Assembly: GCA_010645155.1 (NCBI GenBank)
Contig: CM021316.1
Span: forward strand, 7,495,144 to 7,559,143
DNA length: 64,000 nt
Direction: 5' to 3'
Origin: Tigriopus japonicus
Taxonomy: Eukaryota > Arthropoda > Copepoda > Harpacticoida > Harpacticidae
Numbering within the stretch: position 1 is the stretch's first letter; every line of letters begins with the position of its first letter. Below are positions 43,501 to 52,399 of this stretch, in pieces. Below the pieces are notes generated by a model. The model was not told where the DNA came from. It saw only the letters and a program-made list of their open reading frames with translations, and did not search any database. The position numbers and the translations under genes were made by a program.

Positions 43501-46500
43501 TTTCAAAGTTTTAATTCAACCAAAAGAAAAAAAAAAAACGTAAACTGATTTCCGTCTAGTGTTCTAGAATCTGACAATGCGCAACAGGAAAACGTTGATT
43601 ATTTAATTGGTCTCCAAAAATCCGCCACATTTGAACAGCATCTGCCACAAAAATCAGTCAAAATTCCAAAAGAAACTCTAATGGTTTTATAAGTGTCATT
43701 AGTACGGGTGCAGATATCAGGCAAATAAAACATGCCTTTTAGGCCCAAAAATGGCAAATAAACGCGTCCAAAATGGCAAATAGGCACAAAAATTTCCCCA
43801 AAAATAGCAAAACTGGCCACTAAATTTGGAAAATGAGCAATATGTTTCACCAACAACAAAGTCGAATGCAAGTGTAGGAACATTTAAGAGAAAATAATTT
43901 TTTTCCATTGAATACTCAATCTATTTTACTTAAACAAAATACTTTGAGCAAAAATATGTTTTTCCTATTTTTTCCTACAAAAGACAAATTTTGCATTGAT
44001 TTGCCCAAAAACCGACAAGTTTTGCATTTAATTTCCCAAAGAACCGTCAAATTTTGCATTCAATTGCCCCAAAACCGACAAATTTTGTATTTAATTGCCC
44101 AAAATAGGCAAATGAATTTGAAAAGCTAGCAAATAGCAAATAAACATGTTTTGGGCATAAAATCTTATTTGCCTGAAATCTGCTGCACCCCTAGTCATGA
44201 ATGGATGAACCCATAAACATTAAACAATATACAGGTTGAGTACTCAAAGCCTCCGTTTTCTTAGTTCTCGACCAAAGAAGCATTCGAATTGCCTTCTTTC
44301 GTGTCCATAGAGTAAAGTCCATATGGCAGACACCTCGCAATTAAGAAAACTTGACAAGTATTCATTCAGTTGAACTAGTATCCGTTGATGGATGGATGGA
44401 TGGATGGATGGATGGATGGATGAATGAATGTATAACTTACCACGTTCAGTTCTTGCAGCGATCGGAGCACCGATTTTTCATCCTTCCAGGCACAGTATAG
44501 TGAATGGATGCACACGGTTCCCACAACCTACGATGAATGGGGAAAAGGATGAAGTCAACATGACTCGACNNNNNNNNNNNNNNNNNNNNNNNNNNNNNNN
44601 NNNNNNNNNNNNNNNNNNNNNNNNNNNNNNNNNNNNNNNNNNNNNNNNNNNNNNNNNAGTTCTTGCAGCGATCGGAGCACCGATTTTTCATCCTTCCAGG
44701 CACAGTATAGTGAATGGATGCACATGGTTCCCACAACCTACGATGAATGGGGGAAAAGGATGAAGTCAACATGACTCGACGAAACAAATGCCTTTTTCTG
44801 CTTTTTGAGTGGAAATTTGAGGCTCTTTGACGTTTAGTCTGAGATCTTCACACTCAATCGTCGATACTATTCATTCTGCCAACGCGATAAATGTTAAATG
44901 CACCCTTGCTTCTTTCTGACGTTTCTTGAGTCTGTTATTAAATGTTCATGAAGGACATCGATGGTCAAACATTTCAAGTTCCATCTTGTTCTGTAATCGA
45001 GTTTAGGATACTTTGCGGTCTTATCCTTATGATAACAGCTAAGATGAAAAAGTCTTAACCTTTTTAAAACTTTTTTGGCTGTTTTGGCTTGAAAAAAAAC
45101 TTTTTTAGGCATTGCAAGTTATTTTTTCAAACTTATTTTCGCATTTCCAATATTTCAAATGGAAAAAACCTTTTTTTGCAATTTCACTCTGTAATTTTTT
45201 TTGTTTATAAATTTGAATGCGACTTTGCAACCTAAAAGCGGTCGTCAATTTCTTTCCAAGGTGAAAAACGAGTCCAAAAATTATGGCTTAAAACCCACGA
45301 ACAGAATATTTGCCGTCTGAAAAAACGAAGCCAACTAAATTTGGCACATTGAATATCAAATTAAAAACAACATTTTTGACCATTTGAAGCGAAAAAAAAA
45401 ATATTTTTTGGCCAGTTGAAGTGAAAAAAAAATACCTTTTTTGGCCATTTTTAAGCAAAAAAACGTTTGTTGGCTATATTTTAAACTTAAAAACTTCTTT
45501 CTTTGCCGTTTCACTTTACTTAATTTTCCCCCTTCTATTTACGATGTTAAGAACTAAAGGCAAAGGAAAACTTTTGGAAAGTGAGGTAAACCCAAAGTAT
45601 TCCGACTCAACTGTTTGGAAATCTCGCCAAAACATCAATTGTCGCAACCATATTGCGTCAAAAACGACATTTTTTAATTGCTTAACTTTTTGTTGGCAGT
45701 CTTAAACTTAAGTTAAATTTGAATTTAGTAAATATTTAATATTTGAGGCAGTGTTAAGAATGATAATATCTGTTAAAATACGACAAAGTCTTCAAAGACT
45801 TTAATGGGGAATTAATATTAGTTCCCACACCTGTTCCTCATTACTTTTTTTAGAACAGCAATTTCCAAAGGGTGCCCGGTCATTAGCATTATTTTCAAGA
45901 ATTAATTTGTGGTTTTTGAATTTTTTTCAACTCCCAACTGATGTTTTGCCATTGAGTTTCAAAATATGTGATCACCTGAATTAGTCTTCATACTGACCTC
46001 TAGTTATGTAATGTTGTTCTGTCCTGAGGGCTTTTGTCAGTTCAGAAGCCCAATTTAATTCCTTTAAGGTCCATATGTGGATCTTTAGAAAACGGTTTCC
46101 TTTTTAAGAAATTGGAATAAAATGAAACATGAATGCACCATATTGATTTGCCACAAAATGTACGAATTGTTGAATGTTCATTTTCATAACAAAAAGACCA
46201 TTTGCTTTCACCCTTTTGAATCAAACTGTTCCAAGGATTTAAGAACAGAAACCACGGCTCTAAACCTTACATTTCCCATTGTGTTTTTAAATCTAGTCTT
46301 GGCACCTTTTTAGCAACCATTCCTTTCCTGACTTACTCCATATCCAATAAATTTGTTAAGAGGTTTATTCAACCTTTCAAATCTACTATAAATTATCAAA
46401 TTTTCTAACAGCCGTACCAAGCCTCGCAATAGTTCGCATAGTTTTTTCGGCAAATTGGCTTTGTGATCACTTGTAGCGATCGTAGAGGTTTTACGTGCGT

Positions 46501-49500
46501 TCTGAGAGCACCTCCAAATCCTAAGGAATCAAGGCTAGTTCGAACAATGAAGTTCTCCTCTCTTCTTTATCGGGCTCCTTCATTATTCAATCTTTTGCCC
46601 ATTAGTCTTCGTCGGCAATATGTAGGAGCTGATCCTTTAATAGCATTTCAGGCAGGATTGGACAAATTTTTGGATACTATTCCTGACCAACCCACTATTC
46701 AAGGGTTGTATAGATCTGCCAACAGTAACTCATTGGTAGATCAAATTTCATATAAACGGTAATTTTATAAACTAAATTAATCATTAACTCTCTGTACAGG
46801 GAATCCCATTCCTTGTAGCGGTATTAAAAAATCCGCCCCACCCGAAAAGAAAATAGATTATAAAGCTGCATTTTCGCACCAGTACCGAGCATACTTTCTA
46901 AGAAATTAGATCTACTTCGAAACTGTTCAAAAGTAACTAGCTTGTCAAGTTGTGAGTGTTTCTTAGCTCTACGTAGTACAAGTTTCCATTCCAAGCGATC
47001 GATGACACCTAAAATTTGGGTATCCAGTGGCTTTCCTATTTTAAGTTTTAGTACGATGTCAGGTTTTTGAAACACCAACAGTCATCCAAAATACTTGTTT
47101 CAATTACAATTTGATAACGAAGAGAGCCCTAGTTTATTTCCACTGCAATCAAAAGATGGAAAAAAATGAATGAACCTAAAACTTTAATTTCACTTTGGAT
47201 CATAAAGCAACAAAAGTGAAGGGAATACATGAAGCATGAATTATATTGGTTGGTATTCTAGTCTATTTCGGTCAGAAATTGAACTCCATCTTTCTGAGTC
47301 TGAGCTAATGGTGTTAGTTGCGCGACTATCAATCAGCGGTTTCTTCTCTAAATGGAATTAGCTAGCAAAGTGCTCTTCTAGCCAGCATTTCGAGGAAGAA
47401 CCGAAAAAACGGTCTAATTCACTCAGGCATAAACGATTCGAAGTGCAGATTACAATAATGTATAATAGATACATAACGAGTCATTCCCTCGCTTTTTCTA
47501 TACCCTTGAGATTAGACTTTGACTTCTTCCATTCGTTCAAAGAAGTTCGAAGCTGGACCCCACAAGATGATGTTAAGCTCTGCGGTTTTCTAATTTTCAA
47601 AATCGCTGTTTGACAGAAAATGCGTGGCCGAATATTTGGATATTTTCGGTCCAGAACATAGCTGGGAGGCATAGATAAATAAAATAGAGATATCTCAATT
47701 TTGACGTCGACAAAACCGCCCTCTATGAGGGATTACCTAACAACATTGGTAAAAATGATGGTTTCATAAGGAACGTCATAGAGTGCGCCACCGTGTTTGT
47801 AACGCAAATATCCTTTTTGAAGTTCGATTCTCAGAGTCAATTCAGAAAATACAGCCTACGTCATCTAGAGGTCACGGATCTCCGCACTGTCACGGCGGTC
47901 TGCCTGCTTAGCTAGAATTGAGAAATCTGGGGGTAGTTTGTGCTGGGAGGTCTACACAATTTTCCGCCGTTTGAACCATTCCTGCATGAAATTTTTCAGA
48001 AAATGGAAGTCTTAATGAACATTTTTAGTGATACTTTGGGTTGCATGTTAATGCATATAAGATTAGCTTAGAGTATCCTAAAGTTAAGTCAGATTAACGC
48101 TCCTTAAGCATTCTATCGGGTTATCAGTTGTGTGTGAAACGTTGCAACTGGGGCGAGTGCATACTCGAATACTCAAAGCTCGTTAATCTGACATTAGTGC
48201 ACTTAATTCAAAAGCAAAAGTTTCCCAAAATCAAGTCAGATTAACCGGTCGTGAGTATATACTCGCGACAACTGCTGGGTTTGAAATGCAGCACTTGGGG
48301 AGAGTATATACTCGACGATCGTTAATCCAACTTGATTTTGGTATACCCTCGCTTTTGAATTAAGTGACTAGACGGAAAGCAATATGTTTGTGATGAAATT
48401 GTACTTATGCCAGTTGAAGACAAAAGCTTTAGGGAAACTCAGACAAGTATTTTTGCAATTTACTGACTCGTTAAAGAACTATGATTTTACATTCATTAAC
48501 GACTCCCCACCCAAGGTACACCCTGACACGAAAGTAGTGTCGTCTTGATACGTTGAGCCTAAAAATGACGGCAATACGTGGACACTTTGGCGCAATCAAA
48601 CCCCCCGTGTGCCCCAACAAGTGCCTTGAAATTTTTTGGATTAGTTAGGATGCAATTTAAGGGCAAATAGGTGACAATTTTTTCCTGGAACAACAATTGC
48701 CAACTTGATGTCCGGCGTTTTATTTTTGCTCGGTTCAATCTGCCTTTAAACCGCTGTGAAAAATAGTGAATGGCGGGAATAAAATTTTTCTCGGTTTTGG
48801 AGAAAGGAGACTAGTTTTGGAACACCTCTGACCAAAAATAACGGGAAATATTACTATTCGTCATGATTCCAGAGCTCATGGAATCTCAACGGTTCATCAA
48901 AATTTTAGGCAAAGGGAAGACACCTAAAAAAGTGCGGAAAAACGTTGAGCCGTCCACACTTTTTTTCACTTTGGTCGATAGGATCCCAAATATCATTTCC
49001 GAGGAAGAAGAGACAAGTTGGGGACAGATTGGATGTCAAGTCGCTCAAATCTATTCTTACGTAATGAGAATATTTTGGTTCAAAATTTCGACAAAACTTT
49101 CATGTCAGGGTGGATGTGCGCTCTTTTCTCAAAAAATCATCCTTACTTTGAGCGCCCATTAGAAGGACTAATTTTGATTCAGTGCCTTAAACGAGGAAAA
49201 CGTAGTGTTAGGTATATACTTGTAATTTCTAAGTTATTTTGACCTGAAGTTAACTTTATCAGCTCCTTTTGTCACAACTTACTACTTTTCAAACAACCCT
49301 GTACAGGGTTAGGCAGAATTAGTGAAACATGGATATTGTGAAATGACTCTTTACCAACAAGGTCAATAGGAAAGGATTGCTCTAAGAAGTTGTTTATTGA
49401 ACATTATTTGTCATGTACCCCTCTGAGCCAAACCACCACCCTGAAAATCTTGATATCAATGTTACAACTTGCACGCACCTTTTCCTCCTCTTGGCTATCA

Positions 49501-52399
49501 TACCATGCTGCTTCAACTATAACCAAAAGTGGTCCTTGTCACCCTTCTTGGCCTTTTCAAGATTCAACCACAAGTAATGGGGACAAATTTTAGTCTTTAG
49601 CCATCTTGTCTATGGATCAAGCCGGATTTCACGGAATCTTAAAGGTAGTGGGCTCAAACAACGTGGGAGTCCTCACCCTTTTTTGCCACCTTGTCCAGGG
49701 TTCCATGACAATTTTCCTGTATCTTGTTAGGGTTTTTAACCTATCATTTGAAATTGTGGCTCACACCAAGAGCCTTAATCATGATCTTGAATCTAATGTT
49801 TCACTAATTCTGCCTAACCTTGTACATCCGAAGGTGAAAGATCCATTCGAAACAAAAAAAAATGACTATAGCTCATATGTTTTGTCTGCACGAAGACACG
49901 CTACAAGCATGCTTCCATTACTGATTCTAAGCATACTTTAAGCCTGTTAGAGCATTTCTAACCATATTTTTGGTTAAACATCTATCACGTAGAAGCTGAC
50001 ATTCATATGGCGTCTTTTAGAAGCTTGAAAACGTTAAATACTCTCAAAAAGGGTTGAAGTCAATTCATAAAGTATGCTTCAAGCATGCATCTCTAATCAC
50101 AAAGCATATGACCTTTTGCCTCTTCAGTCCCCATTGTTAACAAATGTCCCGGTTTTGATGAAAAAATTGTTATTTCTTTTTCTCTTTATTGTGACCGCTA
50201 TCAAATTGCGCATTTTGGGAAGGCTATGGGATATGCAAATTTGGCATTGACCTTTACCTAACAAACGTGGGTACAACTAAAAAGCATCTGAGTTGAATGC
50301 TCATTACGCTATTTGCATCAAGGACCACCCAAACAATCTCATCAGTCTTTCCTTTCGAGATAAAAGGAAGCAAAACACCCCATTTCAAAAAGCGCTCCTT
50401 AGACTCTATGGTAGTATGTGGAGCTCTTTCGATATTTGCAATAAGGAAAATGCACTTACACTTATTAAGGTTCGGCAAACCCACATAGTCAACTCGATCA
50501 CTCCGTAGACGCCTCCATGCTGAAACAATCCATTTTCAATTTCATCCCCTCCATCAATGAGCCAAAAATCAGCCAATAAAAAAGACTGAAAGGAAATCGC
50601 TTGAACCATAATTCTTACCCAAGAGTAGACTGACATAAAAAGAACCATCCCTCCTTCTGGCACCACCGACAAAAGGAAGAATATGATCCATGCCAAAACG
50701 AGACGAGTCTTCTTGGTGCGCAAACCCACCAACATCGAGATGGCCAAGATGGTGAGGAAGAAGTAGATCAGAGTTAAAAGGTAAGCTGGGATTGGAAGTT
50801 GCACTGGAAGATGAAACAAAATCCAAGTTTGTTTTCCAACGGAAGTTCCAGCTTGGAATAGATTTGACGCACTCACCTTCTGCTTCAATAATCCACCACA
50901 CTTCAATGACGAAAGCAGCCAAATACAGAAACTGGAACCAAATCAAAGGCAAAGGGAGTTGTCAAAAAAGAGGGAACATCTTGAGATTGCATCATTTCTT
51001 GAGATCAAGTTGTTTTCCAACTTCTCAAAGTATAAACATACAAATGCATCTTCATGCATCCTCCAAGTCACTCATCAAAGTGTAATCATGGATTTCTGGG
51101 AATCTTGATTGGTTGAAAAGTCAAGGTCTTTTTGGACTGAGGCATTGGATTTCATTGAAAGTTGAGTGGGGATCGCCATAATTTTTGATTTGTTCTGCAT
51201 CATTGAAACTCCATTTTAGAGGGCTTGGAATGTTTTGAATCAGATCAAAATGAGATACTTGAAAGATTGAGCTACCACCATGATGTTTGATTCGATCAAG
51301 CCGTAAATATTTTCTTATTAAATCTGGGTTTATTTTTTCTTACGATACGAGTCGTTTGACCAAATGATGACTAATTTTAGCTCATTAGAGCTGAGGGTAA
51401 GATTTATATCCATGAAGCCGTGAATGATATTGGCAACATTAGTTATTGCCGCCTTTTTGATATCCTCAAAAACATGACAGTTTTCTAAATTGGTTCGCAA
51501 ATGTAGCTATATAAGCAATAGAATTTTCAAGATACGGACAGGCATATGACGGTCTTTTCTTTTGATTGAGGCGAGCATTCTTTTGGTATTCTTTATATAT
51601 TTTGGGTTAGGCCATTTTTAGCGTCGATGGAAAAAAATATATTTCCACGTTGTAGGAAGGACTTTGACATCAAAAAGATTTTTTGCTTGGGTGAAATAGA
51701 TGACTGAATATCCAAATTAAACTTTAGTCCTAGTACAGTACATCACTTTGGTTTTTACTTGTGTAAAAACTTGTGTTTTACTTGTTTGTAGCATATGTGT
51801 TTCGAGTTCGAATTTTGGCATAGTGTTACCATTTTGGTCCTTGTTCAAGCTTTGGGTCAAAAATCTTATCCCAACCAGACTTTTTGAAAGGCAAGAGGCA
51901 TAAATTCAGTGTCAAAATGGCAACACTACGTACCTACTCAAAAAAACATGAGCCATCGTGGATGATTTGTTTATAGATTTCGTCCAATTTTTTTTATTTT
52001 ATAATAAACTGCTTCTCTCAGACGGTCACTAATTCGGTCAGGAACTAACCTCAATTGATTTCTACATTGGTAATGTTTAAGCAATGCTCTCGATCGCCAT
52101 TTATTTCAAAGCCCATGAAGCCAAAAACTGATTCACCTGTTCATCAAACTTTCTTTGATCGACAAAGGCGTCATCCAGTTTTGGAGGCAATTCAGTTTTC
52201 AGTTGAGATGGCAGGGTGCCCTTATTTCCATTTGAAGTACCATATTTCGACATCATTTGCGTTTTCAAAGGCAAGAACGTTACATCGAAGATGTTTTAGG
52301 AGTTAAAGTCATATTTACCATGGTGACAATCCCGGTGAAAATGCATCCTGTCAGAAGCGAGCAACAAATGCACGAACTTATGTAAGAGCTTGTCGCCAT
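34326..52399 (-). CDS. Multi-pass (about four TM) membrane protein with long Ser-rich tail, seven exons
   Basis: Exons 52399-52319, 50931-50877, 50803-50619, 50585-50460, 40009-39786, 35086-34618 and 34547-34326 join in phase through six GT-AG introns, giving 453 codons plus stop. Hydrophobic segments lie at about 6-41 (possibly one long or two helices), 51-74, 81-107 and 130-148, with a short basic loop RTKKTR between the second and third. From about residue 150 the protein is a hydrophilic tail rich in Ser (SSSSTSANSKPSSSSKS; SRSLVSKSRTLSQWD) with no recognised domain. It ends DRYRDVAL, a possible class II PDZ ligand. The TM part recalls small arthropod tetraspan proteins, but I cannot name the family. 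The 9.5-10 kb intron 4 is full of MITEs. Function is unknown; the call rests on exact phase agreement and hydrophobicity. Confidence 0.75.
34618..35086 (-). CDS. Multi-pass protein exon 6 (tail)
   Basis: Acceptor CGCTTTCCAG, donor TATAAC|GTAAGA. The first base completes Arg, continuing SSSAASGGFVSASRLSLNEI; the exon runs 156 further codons to VSQYN. It carries several basic-Ser sites such as RSLVSKSRTLS. Confidence 0.78.
37659..38535. mobile_element. hAT-like MITE with 8-base target duplication and internal tandem repeat
   Basis: The ends GGGACAGGAACTTTAGACGAATAAA and TTTATTCGTCTAAACTTCCTCTC are complements with a few changes. CATTACTA flanks both sides (37651-37658, 38536-38543). The right part contains the 32-base tandem repeat below. 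It lies in intron 5 of the multi-pass gene. Confidence 0.75.
38350..38510. repeat. 32-base tandem repeat, about four to five copies
   Basis: The unit TTTTATTCGGCTTTTTTCGC + CTAATCGGGCAA is repeated almost exactly, and earlier units are variants with TTCGTC. It is internal to the MITE. Confidence 0.85.
39786..40009 (-). CDS. Multi-pass protein exon 5 (tail)
   Basis: Acceptor ACTCTTTTCAG, donor AAAAG|GTGAGT. It encodes TNGDFHPHGIAGEYQQKLAN to a Ser-rich stretch SSSSTSANSKPSSSSKSLK. A MITE edge (40034) lies about 22 bases from the acceptor. Confidence 0.75.
40034..40478. mobile_element. MITE (AAGAAGCACTGAA family), copy adjacent to exon 5
   Basis: The ends AAGAAGCACTGAATTTCCTGG and CCAGGAAATTCAGTGCTTCTT are exact complements over 21 bases. 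TGAGAA occurs at both flanks as a partial target duplication. The middle hairpin GAATGAATGAGCTAACG/AAGCTCATTCATTC matches the copies at 21792 and 24930. The left edge is about 22 bases upstream of the exon 5 acceptor. Confidence 0.8.
40745..41240. mobile_element. Foldback MITE unit 1 of a direct pair
   Basis: GTCGCCCTCGCAACTGTTGAGCGG at 40825 and TTTGTCCGCCCACCAGTTGGCGAC near 41225 are inverted ends. The surrounding block, including GACCAACTTTTTTAAACTCG and GGTCACCTAGTGACGTCTTC, is repeated at 41430-41880. Confidence 0.7.
41430..41880. mobile_element. Foldback MITE unit 2 of a direct pair
   Basis: Second copy of the preceding unit in the same orientation, with ends at 41499 (GTCGCCATCGCAACTG) and 41870 (CAACAGTTGGCGAC). 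Similarity extends outside the inverted ends (GCTTTAGTC.GGCTGATTTGG), so a local duplication is likelier than two insertions. Confidence 0.7.
42210..42567. mobile_element. CCGAAA-type MITE with three 35-base repeats
   Basis: It starts with GCCTACCGAAACCGAAAG and ends CCCTCTCGGTCTAACACTAG. The unit CGGTTAAGCCCTCTTTCGGC + CGAAACTTTCGGTTT is repeated three times at about 42436-42545. A related element without the extra repeats is at 62512-62920. Confidence 0.65.
43702..44192. mobile_element. hAT-like MITE, GGGTGCAG ends
   Basis: Left GGGTGCAGATATCAGGCAAATAA and right TTATTTGCCTGAAATCTGCTGCACCCCTA are inverted ends. The flanks GTCATTAG and GTCATGAA may be a decayed 8-base duplication. Inside are several CCCAAAAACCGACAAATTTTGCAT-type repeats. 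Confidence 0.7.
44389..44423. repeat. GGAT microsatellite
   Basis: Eight or nine perfect GATG units followed by GAATGAATG. Confidence 0.95.
44443..44780. repeat. Near-identical 120-base duplicates flanking an assembly gap
   Basis: AGTTCTTGCAGCGATCGGAG to AACATGACTCGAC occurs at 44447-44569 and again at 44658-44780 with only two or three differences. The 88 Ns lie between (44570-44657). A scaffold-join artefact or a collapsed tandem repeat is likelier than a real dispersed repeat. The frames crossing it are not genes. Confidence 0.85.
44570..44657. other. Assembly gap (Ns)
   Basis: A run of 88 N bases between two nearly identical 120-base sequences. Confidence 0.98.
46463..46830 (+). mobile_element. 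CR1/L2-like non-LTR retrotransposon, ORF2 end and 3' tail
   Basis: The frame 46463-46762 encodes DRRGFTCVLRAPPNPKESRL, SLFNLLPISLRRQYVGADPL and LDKFLDTIPDQP, then NSLVDQ, which is the ORF2 C-terminus. It is the same family as 27477-28180 but in opposite orientation and without the frame breaks over this span. It ends in GGAATCCCATTCCTTGTAGC, GGTATTAAAAAA. It is 5'-truncated and lies within intron 4 of the multi-pass gene in the opposite sense. Confidence 0.8.
48200..48366. mobile_element. Small palindromic MITE with CACTTAATTCAAAAGC ends
   Basis: CACTTAATTCAAAAGC at the left mirrors GCTTTTGAATTAAGTG at the right; AAAATCAAGT.AGATTAAC mirrors GTTAATCCAACTTGATTTT. The loop carries two exact GAGTATATACTC palindromes. 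A partly related stretch precedes it at 48070-48190. Confidence 0.75.
49876..50110. repeat. Inverted repeat, possible MITE
   Basis: CATATGTTTTGT...AAGCATGCTT at the left mirrors AAGCATGC...CACAAAGCATATG at the right, with imperfect arms. No target duplication was identified. Confidence 0.4.
50460..50585 (-). CDS. Multi-pass protein exon 4 (TM4)
   Basis: Acceptor TTCCTTTCAG, donor AATAAGT|GTAAGT; 42 codons. It encodes SFLLADFWLIDGGDEIENGL and GVYGVIELTMWVCRTLIS. The intron before it is only 33 bases, which is short; an unspliced reading also stays open (VRIMVQAISFQ), so this junction is less certain. Confidence 0.65.
50619..50803 (-). CDS. Multi-pass protein exon 3 (TM2, TM3)
   Basis: Acceptor CATCTTCCAG, donor TCTTGG|GTAAGA. 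It encodes QLPIPAYLLTLIYFFLTILA, the RTKKTR loop and VLAWIIFFLLSVVPEGG to MSVYSW. Confidence 0.78.
50877..50931 (-). CDS. Multi-pass protein exon 2
   Basis: Acceptor TTGGTTCCAG, donor AGAAG|GTGAGT. The 55-base exon encodes FLYLAAFVIEVWWIIEAE plus one base. Splicing to exon 3 gives V at the split codon. Confidence 0.75.
51790..51960. repeat. Third copy of the 19815-20080 repeat
   Basis: It shares GTGTTTCGAGTT...GATTTTTGGC.-like and GGGTCAAAAATCTTATCCCAACCAGACTTTT blocks, diverged. It lies in intron 1 of the multi-pass gene. Confidence 0.5.
52319..52399 (-). CDS. Multi-pass protein exon 1 (start)
   Basis: ATG in AACATGGCG context opens MATSSYISSCICCSLLTGCI and runs 27 codons to the donor ACCATG|GTAAAT. 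The sequence is a hydrophobic, Cys-rich first segment. Confidence 0.7.

Noticed and set aside
44428..44787. Open frames across the second N gap
   Set aside because: Artefact of a duplicated contig end joined by Ns.
49390..49941. Plus-strand frames of 67 and 111 codons
   Set aside because: No domain, no splice signals and no repeat-family protein similarity recognised; they lie within the region upstream of exon 4 and are likely chance.
50569..50952. 127-codon minus frame overlapping exons 2-4 in another phase
   Set aside because: The alternative phase is interrupted and does not join neighbouring exons; the hydrophobic frame at 50906-50406 with splicing explains the sequence.
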